From assembly GCF_002095385.1 (NCBI RefSeq), contig NZ_MIPP01000008.1:23903-87902 (forward strand): a DNA stretch of 64,000 nt. The letters run 5' to 3'. The DNA is from Pantoea eucrina. GTDB taxonomy: Bacteria > Pseudomonadota > Gammaproteobacteria > Enterobacterales > Enterobacteriaceae. Below, piece after piece: positions 29,769 to 40,782 of the stretch (its first letter is position 1; each line of letters begins with the position of its first letter). Below the pieces are notes generated by a model, which worked only from the letters and a program-made list of their open reading frames with translations, did not search any database and was not told where the DNA came from. Position numbers and translations under genes: made by a program.

Positions 29769-30290
29769 ATGGCAGAGAAACGCAATATCTTTCTGGTTGG
29801 GCCGATGGGTGCCGGCAAAAGCACTATTGGTCGTCAGTTAGCTCAGCAACTCAATATGGAATTTTTCGATTCCGATCAGGAAATTGAGCGACGTACCGGA
29901 GCGGATGTAGGCTGGGTATTTGATGTGGAAGGCGAAGCTGGTTTCCGCGATCGCGAAGAAAAAATCATTAACGAGCTGACCGAGAAACAAGGCATCGTAC
30001 TGGCGACCGGCGGCGGTTCCGTCAAATCCCGTGAAACGCGCAATCGTCTCTCCGCCCGCGGCGTGGTTGTCTATCTGGAAACCACCATCGAAAAGCAGCT
30101 TGCCCGCACGCAGCGCGATAAAAAGCGCCCGCTGCTGCAGGTTGATGAACCGCCTCGTGAAGTGCTCGAAGCACTGGCAGATGAACGCAATCCGCTTTAT
30201 GAAGAGATCGCTGACGTCACTATTCGCACTGATGATCAAAGTGCCAAAGTGGTCGCCAATCAGATCATCAACATGCTGGAAAAAAACTAA
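29769..30290 (+). CDS. aroK: Shikimate kinase I
   Basis: The 173-residue kinase has the P-loop [14 protein letters not shown] (residues 11-24), the shikimate-binding [23 protein letters not shown] and the GGGSV loop (residues 80-84). It phosphorylates shikimate at O3 with ATP in the pathway to chorismate. The length matches E. coli AroK. It heads aroK-aroB-damX-dam-rpe-gph-trpS, all co-directional. Confidence 0.97.
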   Translation: MAEKRNIFLVGPMGAGKSTIGRQLAQQLNMEFFDSDQEIERRTGADVGWVFDVEGEAGFRDREEKIINELTEKQGIVLATGGGSVKSRETRNRLSARGVVVYLETTIEKQLARTQRDKKRPLLQVDEPPREVLEALADERNPLYEEIADVTIRTDDQSAKVVANQIINMLEKN

Positions 30291-30329
30291 TCCAGCATCC
30301 TGAGGGCTCAGCAACAGGTATCGGTCATC

Positions 30330-31418
30330 ATGGAGAAGATCACTGTCTCACTGGGGGATCGTAGTTACCCCATTACCATTGCTGCCGGATTGTTTAAGGA
30401 TCCGGCTTCTTTTTGGCCGCTGAAGGCAGGCGATCGCGCCATGCTGGTAACCAACCAGACGCTGGCCCCGCTCTATCTCGGGAAAGTCGCAACGCTGCTG
30501 ACCCAGGCGGGCATCCATGTTGATCAGGTGATTTTGCCTGACGGTGAGCAGTATAAAACGCTGACCGTCATGGATGAGGTCTTTACCGCGCTGCTGCAGA
30601 AGCCGCACGGCCGCGACACCACGCTGATTGCGCTGGGTGGCGGCGTGATTGGCGATCTCACCGGATTTGCCGCTGCCAGCTATCAGCGCGGCGTCCGATT
30701 TATTCAGGTGCCCACCACGCTGCTGGCGCAGGTTGACTCGTCAGTAGGCGGAAAAACCGCCGTCAATCATCCGCTCGGTAAAAACATGATTGGCGCGTTT
30801 TATCAGCCCGCCTCGGTGGTCATCGACACGGATTGTCTCTCCACGCTACCGCCGCGCGAGCTGGCGTCTGGCCTGGCAGAGGTGATCAAATACGGCATCA
30901 TTCTGGACGGTGAATTCTTCCACTGGCTGGAGCAAAATCTTGATGCGCTGCTGGCGCTGGATGCGCGCGCAATCGCCTGGTGTATTCGCCGCTGCTGCGA
31001 GCTGAAAGCGGAAGTGGTGGCTGCCGACGAGCGTGAAAACGGCCAGCGTGCGCTGCTCAACCTGGGCCATACGTTTGGTCATGCGATTGAAGCGCATATG
31101 GGCTATGGCAACTGGCTGCATGGCGAAGCCGTGGCCGCCGGTATGGTGATGGCCGCGCGTACGGCGCAACGGCTGGGGCAATTTACCGCAGCAGAGAGCG
31201 AACGCGTGATTGCGCTGCTGCAGCGTGCTGGTTTGCCGGTAACCGGTCCCGCTAAGATGACAGCTGAAGCGTATCTGCCGCATATGATGCGCGACAAAAA
31301 AGTGATCGGGGGCGAGCTGCGTCTGGTGCTGCCTCTCGCTATTGGTCGCTCTGAAGTGCGTGCCGGTGTTGCACATGATATGGTGCTGGCTGCAATTAAC
31401 GATTGTCGCAGTAACTGA
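30330..31418 (+). CDS. aroB: 3-dehydroquinate synthase
   Basis: The 362-residue NAD+- and Zn2+-dependent enzyme closes DAHP to 3-dehydroquinate, the second step of the shikimate pathway. Landmarks are the NAD-binding [20 protein letters not shown] and the substrate region [19 protein letters not shown]. The metal ligands lie in [17 protein letters not shown] and [10 protein letters not shown]. It lies 39 bp after aroK. Confidence 0.97.
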   Translation: MEKITVSLGDRSYPITIAAGLFKDPASFWPLKAGDRAMLVTNQTLAPLYLGKVATLLTQAGIHVDQVILPDGEQYKTLTVMDEVFTALLQKPHGRDTTLIALGGGVIGDLTGFAAASYQRGVRFIQVPTTLLAQVDSSVGGKTAVNHPLGKNMIGAFYQPASVVIDTDCLSTLPPRELASGLAEVIKYGIILDGEFFHWLEQNLDALLALDARAIAWCIRRCCELKAEVVAADERENGQRALLNLGHTFGHAIEAHMGYGNWLHGEAVAAGMVMAARTAQRLGQFTAAESERVIALLQRAGLPVTGPAKMTAEAYLPHMMRDKKVIGGELRLVLPLAIGRSEVRAGVAHDMVLAAINDCRSN

Positions 31419-31538
31419 GCGCGAATGTAGCGTTCTGACAGCAGACCGTCATATAACGCTGCGGCAGGTAAGTTCAGGCTGAAGAAGAACGTTGTGATAC
31501 GGTGCGTCGGACACGTACCGTTTTACGGAGGAGGCGAG

Positions 31539-32567
31539 ATGGATGAGTTCAAACCGGAAGATGAGTTAAAACCTGATGCCAGCGATCGCCGTCCCGCGCG
31601 ATCCCGTAAAGCGTCTTCTGCGCCAAAAGCCAAAACGCCGGTCTCCCGTCAGCATATGATGATGGGAATTGGCATTCTGGTGTTACTGGTTCTGGTGCTG
31701 GGCATCGGTTCAGCGCTGACCGGGCCGGATGATAAACCCGCGGCTAACCGCAGCAGCGGCAGTGGGTCGACATCTGGCGGCAGTGAAAAACATATCGATC
31801 TCTCTGACTCCACCTCCATGAGCGGCCAGCAGGCAGCGGCCCCAACGACTGAAGGCAGCGCGCCACAGAATACGACGCAGCCGGCAGCGGGCGGTGAAGG
31901 GCAGGCGATCTCAATGCCTTCCGTGTCATCCACGCCAACGCAGGCGCAGGTAACAGAGGCGCCTGCGAACCAGCAGCGCGTCACGCTGCCGGGCGATCTC
32001 AACAGCGCGCTGAGTAATCAGCAGGGCTCGGTAGATGCTGCCGCCCAGGGTGCGCAGGGCGGCTCTTCTCTGCCCACCGCGCCCGCTACCGTAAGCGGCA
32101 ATGCCGGCAGCACAGCAGGAAAAGCGGTTACGCCGCCTGCTGTGCGGGCGGATAACGCGCCGCGCGCCAGCAGCAGTTCACGTTCCACCGCATCCGGTAC
32201 CAGCCATAAACCAGCGGCTGCGGCAAAACCGTCTGCGACCCGCGAGAGCCAGACCCACACCACGGCAGCGCACAACCCGCCTGCCAGCAGCGCCAGCAAG
32301 TCTCTGCCTTCAGGGGGTAACTATACGCTGCAGCTGAGCGGAGCGTCGAAGCAGGAGAGCCTGACGGCGTGGGCAAAAAAACAGAATCTGAGCGGCTATC
32401 ACGTGTATAAAACCACACGTAACGGTCAGCCCTGGTACGTGCTGGTCAGTGGCGCTTACGCGACGCCTGCCGAAGCGAAACGGGCTGCGGCTGCGCTGCC
32501 TGCAGAAGTACGTGCGGTTAATCCGTGGGTAAAACCGCTGAGCCAGGTTAAGAAAGAGAGTCAGTAA
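31539..32567 (+). CDS. damX: Cell-division SPOR protein DamX (short form)
   Basis: The 342-residue bitopic membrane protein has a cytosolic start MDEFKPEDELKPDASDRR, one membrane segment (about residues 45-65, MGIGILVLLVLVLGIGSAL) and a long Ser/Ala/Thr/Pro-rich periplasmic linker. The C-terminal SPOR domain (YTLQLSGASKQESLTAWAKK to the end) binds denuded glycan at the septum. The start at 31539 follows GGAGGAGG and matches the E. coli N-terminus; an ATG 45 bp upstream is rejected. It is clearly shorter than E. coli DamX (428 by memory) because the acidic cytosolic segment before the membrane helix is nearly absent. Confidence 0.93.
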   Translation: MDEFKPEDELKPDASDRRPARSRKASSAPKAKTPVSRQHMMMGIGILVLLVLVLGIGSALTGPDDKPAANRSSGSGSTSGGSEKHIDLSDSTSMSGQQAAAPTTEGSAPQNTTQPAAGGEGQAISMPSVSSTPTQAQVTEAPANQQRVTLPGDLNSALSNQQGSVDAAAQGAQGGSSLPTAPATVSGNAGSTAGKAVTPPAVRADNAPRASSSSRSTASGTSHKPAAAAKPSATRESQTHTTAAHNPPASSASKSLPSGGNYTLQLSGASKQESLTAWAKKQNLSGYHVYKTTRNGQPWYVLVSGAYATPAEAKRAAAALPAEVRAVNPWVKPLSQVKKESQ

Positions 32568-32661
32568 ATTGATGTGGGGCCCGCTGCTGCGGCCCCGTTT
32601 AAGCGCAGATCTGCTGTCGGTTTCACCACAGCTACAATGAAGATGTAATAACCACGACAGC

Positions 32662-33471
32662 ATGAAAAAAAATCGCGCTTTCCTGAAATGGGCCGGTGGG
32701 AAATACCCACTGCTTGACGATATTCGTCGTCACCTGCCACAAGGCGACTGCTTAGTTGAGCCTTTTGTGGGCGCCGGTTCCGTATTTCTCAATACCGATT
32801 ATGACCGCTACCATCTGGCGGACATCAACGGCGATCTCATTAACCTCTACAACATTGTCAAAACGCGTACGCAGACATTTATTGCGGATGCGCGTCAGCT
32901 GTTTACGCCGGAAGGAAACAGCGCTGAGCACTATTATGCGCAGCGGCTGGCATTTAACGCCAGCCGCGATCCCTACCAGCGCGCCGTGCTGTTCCTCTAT
33001 CTGAATCGTCACGGCTATAACGGCCTGTGTCGCTACAACCTGCGCGGTGAATTTAACGTGCCTTTTGGCCGCTACCGCAAACCCTACTTTCCGGAAGCTG
33101 AACTACTCTGGTTTGCAGAGCGCGCGCAGAAAGCGACCTTTGTCTGCGAATCGTACGATGTTACCCTGAACAGCGCTGCTGCAGGCTCGGTGGTCTATTG
33201 CGATCCGCCCTATGCGCCGCTGTCGGCAACGGCCAACTTCACGGCCTATCACACCAACAGTTTCAGCCTGCGCGAGCAGCAGCATCTCGCGGAGCTGGCC
33301 AGGAAGCTGGCTAAGAGCCAGATACCGGTCCTGATTTCCAATCACGATACGCTGCTGACCCGGGAGTGGTATCAGAACGCGGATTTACATGTAGTAAAAG
33401 CCCGGCGTTCTATCAGCCGAAGCATAAGTGGTCGTACGCAGGTGGACGAACTGCTGGCGCTTTTCCGCTAG
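32662..33471 (+). CDS. dam: DNA adenine methyltransferase (GATC)
   Basis: The 269-residue N6-adenine methyltransferase of the alpha group has the AdoMet motif [15 protein letters not shown] at the N-terminus, [13 protein letters not shown] next, and the catalytic DPPY in [18 protein letters not shown]. It methylates A in GATC for mismatch repair strand choice, replication timing and gene regulation. It follows damX at 94 bp, as in E. coli. Confidence 0.97.
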   Translation: MKKNRAFLKWAGGKYPLLDDIRRHLPQGDCLVEPFVGAGSVFLNTDYDRYHLADINGDLINLYNIVKTRTQTFIADARQLFTPEGNSAEHYYAQRLAFNASRDPYQRAVLFLYLNRHGYNGLCRYNLRGEFNVPFGRYRKPYFPEAELLWFAERAQKATFVCESYDVTLNSAAAGSVVYCDPPYAPLSATANFTAYHTNSFSLREQQHLAELARKLAKSQIPVLISNHDTLLTREWYQNADLHVVKARRSISRSISGRTQVDELLALFR

Positions 33472-33536
33472 CCTGTTTCGTCCGCGACCAACGCATTACG
33501 TCAGCTGAGACTGGCGCACAACATTGGGAGAATCGG

Positions 33537-34220
33537 ATGAAACAATTTTTACTGGCCCCTTCAATTCTTGCCGCTGACTTTGCCCGTCTGGGTGAAGATA
33601 CCGCCAAAGCACTGGCGGCAGGCGGCGATGTCGTGCATTTCGATGTGATGGATAATCACTATGTGCCCAATCTGACGATGGGACCTATGGTGCTGAAAGC
33701 GCTGCGTGACTACGGCATTACGGCACCGATTGATGTGCACCTGATGGTCAAGCCAGTGGATGCGCTTATCCCGGAGTTTGCGAAAGCGGGTGCCAGCTAT
33801 ATCACATTCCACCCGGAAGCCAGTGACCACGTTGATCGTACGCTGCAGCTCATCAAAGAGCATGGCTGTAAGGCGGGCCTGGTATTTAATCCGGCAACGC
33901 CGCTGAGCTACCTTGATTACGTGATGGATAAGCTGGATATCATTCTGCTAATGTCGGTCAATCCTGGCTTTGGCGGCCAGTCATTCATACCGGGCACGCT
34001 GGATAAACTGCGCGAGGCGCGCCGGCTGATCGATCAGAGCGGCTATGACATCCGGCTCGAAGTGGATGGCGGAGTAAAAATCGACAATATCGGACAGATT
34101 GCTGCCGCTGGCGCAGATATGTTTGTCGCCGGTTCGGCCATCTTCGGTCATCCCGATTACAAAAAAGTTATCGATGAAATGCGCACGGAACTGGAGAAAG
34201 TTAATGGCTCATTTCACTGA
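33537..34220 (+). CDS. rpe: Ribulose-phosphate 3-epimerase
   Basis: The 227-residue TIM-barrel epimerase interconverts ribulose 5-phosphate and xylulose 5-phosphate. Motifs are [14 protein letters not shown] (N-terminal strand), [16 protein letters not shown] and DVHLMVKP (metal ligands), [13 protein letters not shown], and the phosphate loop VAGSAIFGH. The open frame extends 57 codons upstream into dam in another frame, but the ATG at 33537 follows GGGAGAATC and gives the family start. Its end overlaps gph by 17 bp. Confidence 0.97.
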   Translation: MKQFLLAPSILAADFARLGEDTAKALAAGGDVVHFDVMDNHYVPNLTMGPMVLKALRDYGITAPIDVHLMVKPVDALIPEFAKAGASYITFHPEASDHVDRTLQLIKEHGCKAGLVFNPATPLSYLDYVMDKLDIILLMSVNPGFGGQSFIPGTLDKLREARRLIDQSGYDIRLEVDGGVKIDNIGQIAAAGADMFVAGSAIFGHPDYKKVIDEMRTELEKVNGSFH

Positions 34221-34881
34221 TATCCGCGCGCTGGCCTTTGACCTTGACGGAACGCTGGTGCATAGCGCACCGGGCCTGTCACAGGCGATCGATCGGGCGC
34301 TGGGCGATCTGCAGCTGCCGGCGCCGGGCATTGAGCGTGCATCAACCTGGATAGGTAACGGTGCCGATATTATGATGGCGCGCGCCCTGACCTGGGCGCT
34401 GGGCCGCGAGCCGCATGCGGAAGAGCAGCGTGACGCACGCGCCTGTTTTGACCGGCACTACGCTGACACGGTTGAGTCAGGCAGCACGCTGTTTCCGCAG
34501 GTAAAAGAGACGCTGCTCGCGCTGCGCGACCAGGGATTACCTCTCGCTATCGTTACCAATAAACCAACGCCGTTTGTCGCTCCGCTGCTGGCCTCTCTCG
34601 GCATCAGCGACTCTTTTTCACTGATTATCGGCGGTGATGACGTAGCGGTGAAAAAACCGCATCCGGCCGGCATCTTCCTGGTGCTGGGCCATTTCGGCGT
34701 ACTGCCGGAACAATTGCTGTTTGTCGGGGACTCACGCAATGATATCCTCGCGGCACAGGCTGCCGGTGTACCGAATGTCGGTATGACGTTTGGCTACAAC
34801 TACGGTGAGTCTATTACCACCAGCCGGCCCGATTTGACTCTCGACACTTTTGGCGAACTTCTGCCCGCACTCGGGCTGTGA
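34204..34881 (+). CDS. gph: Phosphoglycolate phosphatase
   Basis: The 225-residue HAD-superfamily phosphatase has motif I in [13 protein letters not shown] (nucleophile Asp), motif II in LAIVTNKPT, the motif III Lys in VKKPHPAG, and motif IV in [16 protein letters not shown]. It removes phosphate from 2-phosphoglycolate formed during repair of oxidised DNA ends. The ATG at 34204 lies inside rpe (17-bp overlap), so translation is probably coupled. trpS starts 15 bp downstream. Confidence 0.95.
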   Translation: MAHFTDIRALAFDLDGTLVHSAPGLSQAIDRALGDLQLPAPGIERASTWIGNGADIMMARALTWALGREPHAEEQRDARACFDRHYADTVESGSTLFPQVKETLLALRDQGLPLAIVTNKPTPFVAPLLASLGISDSFSLIIGGDDVAVKKPHPAGIFLVLGHFGVLPEQLLFVGDSRNDILAAQAAGVPNVGMTFGYNYGESITTSRPDLTLDTFGELLPALGL

Positions 34882-34896
34882 TTATCAGGATATAAC

Positions 34897-35901
34897 ATGA
34901 GCAAACCCATCGTTTTCAGCGGCGCCCAGCCTTCAGGTGAACTGACCATTGGCAACTATATGGGTGCGCTGCGTCAGTGGGTGCAGATGCAGGATGACTA
35001 TCACTGCATTTACTGCATCGTCGATCTGCACGCGATCACCGTGCGTCAGGACCCGGCCACGCTGCGTAAAGCGACGCTGGATACGCTGGCGCTCTATCTG
35101 GCCTGCGGCATTGACCCGGAAAAAAGCACTATTTTTGTTCAGTCGCACGTGCCGGAGCATACGCAGCTGAGCTGGATCCTGAACTGCTACGCCTACTTTG
35201 GCGAGCTGAGCCGTATGACACAATTCAAGGATAAATCTGCCCGCTATGAAGAGAATATCAACGCCGGTCTGTTTGACTACCCGGTGCTGATGGCGGCTGA
35301 TATTCTGCTGTATCAGACCAATCAGGTTCCGGTAGGCGAAGATCAGAAGCAGCATCTGGAGCTGAGCCGCGATATCGCTGCCCGTTTCAACGCGCTTTAT
35401 GGTGACGTGTTTAAGGTTCCGGAGCCGTTTATTCCGAAATCGGGCGCGCGCGTAATGTCGCTGCTGGAGCCGACGAAAAAGATGTCCAAGTCGGATGACA
35501 ACCGCAACAACGTTATCGGCCTGCTGGAAGATACCAAATCGGTCGTGAAGAAGATCAAGCGTGCGGTTACTGACTCCGAAGAGCCGCCGGTGGTGCGCTA
35601 TGATGTCAAAGAGAAGGCGGGCGTCTCCAACCTGCTGGATATTCTCTCAGGCGTTACCGGCAAATCGATTCCGGAGCTTGAACAGCAGTTTGAGGGCAAA
35701 ATGTACGGGCACCTCAAGGGCGACGTTGCCGAGGCGGTATCCGGCATGCTGACCGAGCTGCAGGCGCGCTATCACCACTTCCGCAATGATGAAGCGCTGC
35801 TCAACCAGGTAATGCGTGACGGCGCAGCTAAAGCGCGCGCACACGCGCAGGAAACGCTGAAGAAAGTGTACGACGCCGTCGGGTTCGTCGCACAGCCGTA
35901 A
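34897..35901 (+). CDS. trpS: Tryptophanyl-tRNA synthetase
   Basis: The 334-residue class Ic synthetase has the HIGH-like signature [13 protein letters not shown] near the N-terminus and KKMSKSDDN as the KMSKS loop. The tryptophan-pocket region [22 protein letters not shown] lies between. It charges tRNA-Trp in the cytosol. It is the last gene of the aroK-trpS series and ends at a strong bidirectional terminator. Confidence 0.97.
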   Translation: MSKPIVFSGAQPSGELTIGNYMGALRQWVQMQDDYHCIYCIVDLHAITVRQDPATLRKATLDTLALYLACGIDPEKSTIFVQSHVPEHTQLSWILNCYAYFGELSRMTQFKDKSARYEENINAGLFDYPVLMAADILLYQTNQVPVGEDQKQHLELSRDIAARFNALYGDVFKVPEPFIPKSGARVMSLLEPTKKMSKSDDNRNNVIGLLEDTKSVVKKIKRAVTDSEEPPVVRYDVKEKAGVSNLLDILSGVTGKSIPELEQQFEGKMYGHLKGDVAEAVSGMLTELQARYHHFRNDEALLNQVMRDGAAKARAHAQETLKKVYDAVGFVAQP

Positions 35902-35917
35902 ACCGGCGCGGATGACG

Positions 35918-35952
35918 TAAAAAAAGGCGAGCTTCCGGCTCGCCTTTTTATT
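35918..35952. terminator. Bidirectional terminator between trpS and tsgA
   Basis: GGCGAGC (35926-35932) pairs with GCTCGCC (35938-35944) over a 5-nt loop, flanked by seven As on the left and five Ts on the right. It can serve both convergent genes. Confidence 0.88.
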
Positions 35953-35991
35953 GGGTCGCATCTGCCGCGCGAGGCGGCAGTGCCGGTATCA

Positions 35992-37176
35992 TCAGTGGGT
36001 CACATGACCGTGCTGACGGTGCTTTGTGACAAAGCCGAGCAGCACGCACATGACAAACACCACGGCATAAAGGCCGTTGGCAGTAGAGAGTGCCGCATGC
36101 GCGCCACCTTTAGCCACTATCGGTCCGGTAACCACAAAGGTCAGCATGGTGCCCACGGTGCCGCAGGTCAGGATAAAGTTAACCAGCTTAGGCGAGGCCG
36201 CTTTGGTCTGCAGCGAGCCCAGCGTAATGATGGTGGTATAAATCGCGCTGGAGAAGAAGCCCAGCGCGATAATGATCCAGTGCAGCATGCCCGCCTCCTG
36301 AGAGGAGACAAACCAGTACATCAGGCCGGTGGCCAGCGCAGCCAGCACCATCAGGATGCGCTGCAGGTCAAAGAAGCGCAGCAGGAAGCTAAACGCCCAC
36401 ATACCGACCATGTAAGCGGTCCAGAAGTTGCCGACCAGCTGCCCGGCAGAGGCGATATCCATGCCCATCGATTTGGTTGCATACTCCGGCACCCAGGAGA
36501 TAAAGCCCAGCTGACCCAGGATATAACAGAGCGCAGCGATGGAGAGGAACAGCACCCCCACGCCCCATTTCTCTTTTTCCCCACCCTGAACGGCCGCTTC
36601 ACTTTTGAGAACCGGAAACTCCACCATCAGCGTCAGAACAAAAATAGCCAGGTAGATAACACCGATGCAGGCATATACCCAGTACCACGGCAGCGCACGC
36701 GCCAGCAGTACGCCAGCAATAATCGGGAAAATCGTGCCGGCCATGCTGAAAAATGAATCAGTAAACAGCAGGCGTGAACCGCGCTGGCGACCGTCATAGA
36801 TATGGGTGATCAGGAAGGTACCAATTGACATGGTAATGCCGCTGACCACGCCCAGAATAAACATGCAGAGTGAAAAGACCTGCAGGTTATGGCTGGTCAT
36901 CAGGCCCGCTACCGCCAGAATCATCAGCACAAAGCCGAAAATCAGCTGGCGTTTCAGCGGCACAATCACCATCAGCCAGGCGTTCAGGAAAACGGCAACC
37001 AGAATGCCGGCGTTAAGGAAAGTAAAAGTGTTACTCATCTCTGAGATGGGTAGCTGGAAATATTGCGCGATATTATCCAGCACCATACCGGTCACAATCA
37101 CCAGTGCGCCAGTGAGCGCATAAGAGAAAAAGCTGATCCAGGTAAGGCCGATGCGATTACGGTTTGTCATGTTCAT
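35992..37176 (-). CDS. tsgA: MFS transporter TsgA
   Basis: The 394-residue major-facilitator protein has about 12 membrane segments and the family N-terminus [21 protein letters not shown]. In E. coli and Salmonella TsgA lies between trpS and ppiA/nirB; its substrate is not established. It may be linked to anaerobic or selenite and tellurite responses, but nothing in the sequence settles this. Two closely spaced ATG codons exist; the first gives MNMTNRN. Confidence 0.9.
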   Translation of the reverse strand: MNMTNRNRIGLTWISFFSYALTGALVIVTGMVLDNIAQYFQLPISEMSNTFTFLNAGILVAVFLNAWLMVIVPLKRQLIFGFVLMILAVAGLMTSHNLQVFSLCMFILGVVSGITMSIGTFLITHIYDGRQRGSRLLFTDSFFSMAGTIFPIIAGVLLARALPWYWVYACIGVIYLAIFVLTLMVEFPVLKSEAAVQGGEKEKWGVGVLFLSIAALCYILGQLGFISWVPEYATKSMGMDIASAGQLVGNFWTAYMVGMWAFSFLLRFFDLQRILMVLAALATGLMYWFVSSQEAGMLHWIIIALGFFSSAIYTTIITLGSLQTKAASPKLVNFILTCGTVGTMLTFVVTGPIVAKGGAHAALSTANGLYAVVFVMCVLLGFVTKHRQHGHVTH

Positions 37177-37278
37177 AACCTGTGGGGGGACGATGAGGCA
37201 AAAGTGTCATGAATTGTAAATGGAACTGTGATCTTAATAAACAAGCAGTGAAATAAGCTACGCAAATTTCATGATATG

Positions 37279-37294
37279 TGTGATTTCAGTCACG
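37279..37294. promoter_or_regulatory. CRP-type binding site upstream of ppiA
   Basis: TGTGATTTCAGTCACG fits the CRP consensus TGTGA-N6-TCACA with one mismatch. It lies in the tsgA/ppiA divergent region, about 137 bp before the ppiA start. E. coli ppiA is known to be controlled by CRP-cAMP. A partial half-site, CTGTGATC, lies near 37228. Confidence 0.65.
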
Positions 37295-37430
37295 CAAATG
37301 ATTGCGCGGCGGCAAAAGTATGACGTTTGCAACATTCCGGTAAATATAGGTAAAACGCTGGCTCTTGTATTACATGCTCTTTACAATCAATTCTGTTTTT
37401 TAAGCCGATCTCCAGGGTAAGGACTCTTTC

Positions 37431-38003
37431 ATGCTTAAACGTACTTTGACAGCGGCGATCGCCCTGTTAGCACTCTCTTCCGTATCTGCTTCTGCACTGG
37501 CTGCAAAAGGGGATACGCATGTCCTGCTCACCACGTCGGCGGGCAACATTGAACTTGAACTGGATAACCAGAAAGCGCCGGTTTCAGTAAAAAACTTTGT
37601 GGATTACGTTAATAACGGCTTCTACAACAACACCATTTTTCATCGCGTGATCCCGGGTTTTATGATCCAGGGCGGCGGTTTTACCACGGATATGCAGCAG
37701 AAGCAGACCAGCGCGCCAGTCAAAAACGAAGCTGACAACGGACTGCGTAATCTGCGCGGTACCATCTCTATGGCGCGTACCGCTGAGAAAGACAGCGCAA
37801 CCAGCCAGTTCTTCCTGAATGTGGCAGATAACGCTTTCCTGGATCACGGACAGCGCGACTTCGGTTATGCGGTATTTGGTAAAGTTGTGAAAGGGATGGA
37901 TGTGATCGACAAAATCGCCCAGGTCCCGACTAAAGATGTGGGCCCGTACCAGAATGTCCCGGCAAAACCGGTTGTTATTACCTCCGCGAAAATCCTGCCT
38001 TAA
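37431..38003 (+). CDS. ppiA: Periplasmic peptidyl-prolyl isomerase A (cyclophilin)
   Basis: The 190-residue cyclophilin has a Sec signal peptide ([24 protein letters not shown], about 24 residues). The isomerase core has [35 protein letters not shown] and [15 protein letters not shown]. It speeds proline isomerisation of secreted proteins in the periplasm. AAGGACT lies before the ATG. It is divergent from tsgA with a probable CRP site between. Confidence 0.97.
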   Translation: MLKRTLTAAIALLALSSVSASALAAKGDTHVLLTTSAGNIELELDNQKAPVSVKNFVDYVNNGFYNNTIFHRVIPGFMIQGGGFTTDMQQKQTSAPVKNEADNGLRNLRGTISMARTAEKDSATSQFFLNVADNAFLDHGQRDFGYAVFGKVVKGMDVIDKIAQVPTKDVGPYQNVPAKPVVITSAKILP

Positions 38004-38060
38004 TCTGTTTCCGCGTCACCTGTAGCGTGACGTCGCTGACCGCGCTCCGGCAAAGCCAGA

Positions 38061-38085
38061 ATTTGCTCTTATACTTAGGGCAAAT
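38061..38085 (+). promoter_or_regulatory. Inverted repeat over the probable yhfG-fic promoter
   Basis: ATTTGC (38061-38066) and GCAAAT (38080-38085) flank TATACT (38070-38075), a good -10 box about 30 bp before yhfG. No good -35 is visible at 17 bp. The arrangement would suit an operator covering the -10, but no binding protein is known. Confidence 0.4.
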
Positions 38086-38104
38086 CTTGTCAGCCGGAGG
38101 CGCT

Positions 38105-38275
38105 ATGCCGCAAAAACTCACTGAAAAACAGAAAGCCACTTTGTGGCTGCAGCGTCGTGCTGCCAGCTATCAGGCCAGCTGCAGGCTGTCTGGTTATACC
38201 CTGACTGAGCCTGCGGTCACCGCTGAGCAGGCGGAAGATCGGCTTGCTTCGCTGAGGAGGCAGTATGGCGGATAA
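38105..38275 (+). CDS. yhfG: YhfG-like antitoxin of Fic
   Basis: The 56-residue protein matches E. coli YhfG (55 residues) in its start (LTEKQKATLW), middle and place before fic. Antitoxins of this type carry an inhibitory helix with (S/T)xxxE(G/N), whose Glu blocks the ATP gamma-phosphate site of Fic. By memory E. coli has SRRLEG; here the aligned stretch is SCRLSG, so the Glu position is Ser. The ATG at 38105 follows GGAGGCGCT; upstream in-frame codons are not conserved. The gene overlaps fic by 11 bp, typical of a toxin-antitoxin pair. Confidence 0.85.
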   Translation: MPQKLTEKQKATLWLQRRAASYQASCRLSGYTLTEPAVTAEQAEDRLASLRRQYGG

Positions 38276-38858
38276 TTCACTGGCGGTACGCGATCCCTAC
38301 CTGTGGCACAACGATGATGTGCTGAAAAACCGGCTGGAAATTCATGATGCCGCGCAGCTGCGCAAGGCGGAGCTGGCGTTCAGTGCCGCGCGGCTGGCGA
38401 CGCTGGATCCAGGTCCGCGTACACCGGGTCTGCCGCGTTTACGCCATATTCATCGCACGCTGTTTCAGGATCTCTACAGCTGGGCGGGCGAACTCCGCAC
38501 CATCGATATCTGGCGCGACGAGACCCCTTACTGCCACTGCGAATACATTGAGAAAGAGGGCAATGCGCTGATGAGCGCGCTGGAGGAGGAGCAGGGGCTG
38601 ACCGAACTTGATACAGACGCCTTTGTGGCCCGTCTGGCACATTACTACTGTGAACTCTATGTACTGCATCCGTTCCGGGCGGGCAACGGACGCGCTCAGC
38701 GCATCTTTTTTGAGCAGCTGGCGCTGCACGCCGGCTATCTGCTGGAGTGGGATCGGCTGGAGCCGGAGCCGTGGCAGAAGGCAATTCGCGAAGCGGTCGC
38801 GGGCGATCTCGCCGCGCTGACCGCGCAGCTGACAAAAGTGGTAAGCCCGGCGCGATAA
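38265..38858 (+). CDS. fic: Fic-domain protein (cell filamentation protein Fic)
   Basis: The 197-residue Fic protein is close to E. coli Fic (about 200). Fic enzymes move AMP from ATP to hydroxyl side chains of target proteins. The core motif HxFx(D/E)GNGRxxR reads HPFRAGNGRAQR here (about residues 133-144): the catalytic His, the GNGR loop and the last Arg are kept, but the acidic Mg2+-binding position is Ala. The flap strand (IDIWRDETPYCHCEYIE) is present. Activity is therefore uncertain. It overlaps yhfG by 11 bp and precedes pabA as in E. coli. Confidence 0.9.
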   Translation: MADNSLAVRDPYLWHNDDVLKNRLEIHDAAQLRKAELAFSAARLATLDPGPRTPGLPRLRHIHRTLFQDLYSWAGELRTIDIWRDETPYCHCEYIEKEGNALMSALEEEQGLTELDTDAFVARLAHYYCELYVLHPFRAGNGRAQRIFFEQLALHAGYLLEWDRLEPEPWQKAIREAVAGDLAALTAQLTKVVSPAR

Positions 38859-38899
38859 AGTGCGTAGAATAGCGGCGGTTTGATCGACCTGAGGTCATG

Positions 38900-39474
38900 A
38901 TGCTGCTGCTGCTTGATAACTACGACTCTTTTACCTGGAACCTTTACCAGTATTTTTGCGAGCTGGGCGCGCAGGTGCGCGTGGTGCGTAATGACGCTAT
39001 CTCGCTGGCTGAGATGGCGGCATTGCCGCTAAGCCATCTGGTTATCTCCCCCGGGCCCTGCACGCCCGACCAGGCGGGTATTTCTCTGGATGCCATTCGC
39101 TATTTTGCCGGGCGGCTGCCGGTGCTGGGGGTGTGCCTCGGACATCAGGCCATCGCTCAGCCTTTGGCGGAAAGGTGGTACGTGCGCGTCAGGTCATGCA
39201 CGGGAAAACCTCGCCGGTACGCCACACTGGCGAAGGCGTGTTTCGCAACCTCGCTAATCCACTCACCGTAACGCGCTATCACTCACTGATTGTGGCGGAT
39301 GGATCGCTGCCTGACGCGTTTGAGATCACCGCCTGGAGCCTGCGTGATAATCAGCCCGATGAAATCATGGGCTTTCGTCACCGCACGCTACCGCTGGAAG
39401 GCGTGCAGTTTCACCCCGAAAGCGTGCTCAGCGAGCAGGGCCATCAGCTGCTGAAAAATTTCCTTGAACGCTAA
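38900..39474 (+). pseudogene. pabA: Aminodeoxychorismate synthase glutaminase, frameshifted
   Basis: The first frame (38900-39160) encodes [20 protein letters not shown] to [13 protein letters not shown], including the nucleophile Cys in GVCLGHQ. After CAG at 39158-39160 the reading must step back one base to continue as [19 protein letters not shown] and then VTRYHSL and [17 protein letters not shown] (catalytic His and Glu). One base is missing: CAGCCTTT stands where CAGGCCTTT is expected. Without correction the protein ends near residue 124 with an unrelated tail. Intact PabA supplies ammonia to PabB for p-aminobenzoate and folate. This may be a true lesion or a sequencing error. Confidence 0.88.
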
Positions 39475-39522
39475 CTTCCGTTTGCCATTCCGTGATTTTT
39501 TATGCATATTCCGTGATTATAA

Positions 39523-40782
<1,260 letters not shown>

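Noticed and set aside
39133..39474. Separate small gene downstream of pabA
   Set aside because: The product is the C-terminal half of PabA ([11 protein letters not shown] to [10 protein letters not shown]), so it is treated as one frameshifted gene.
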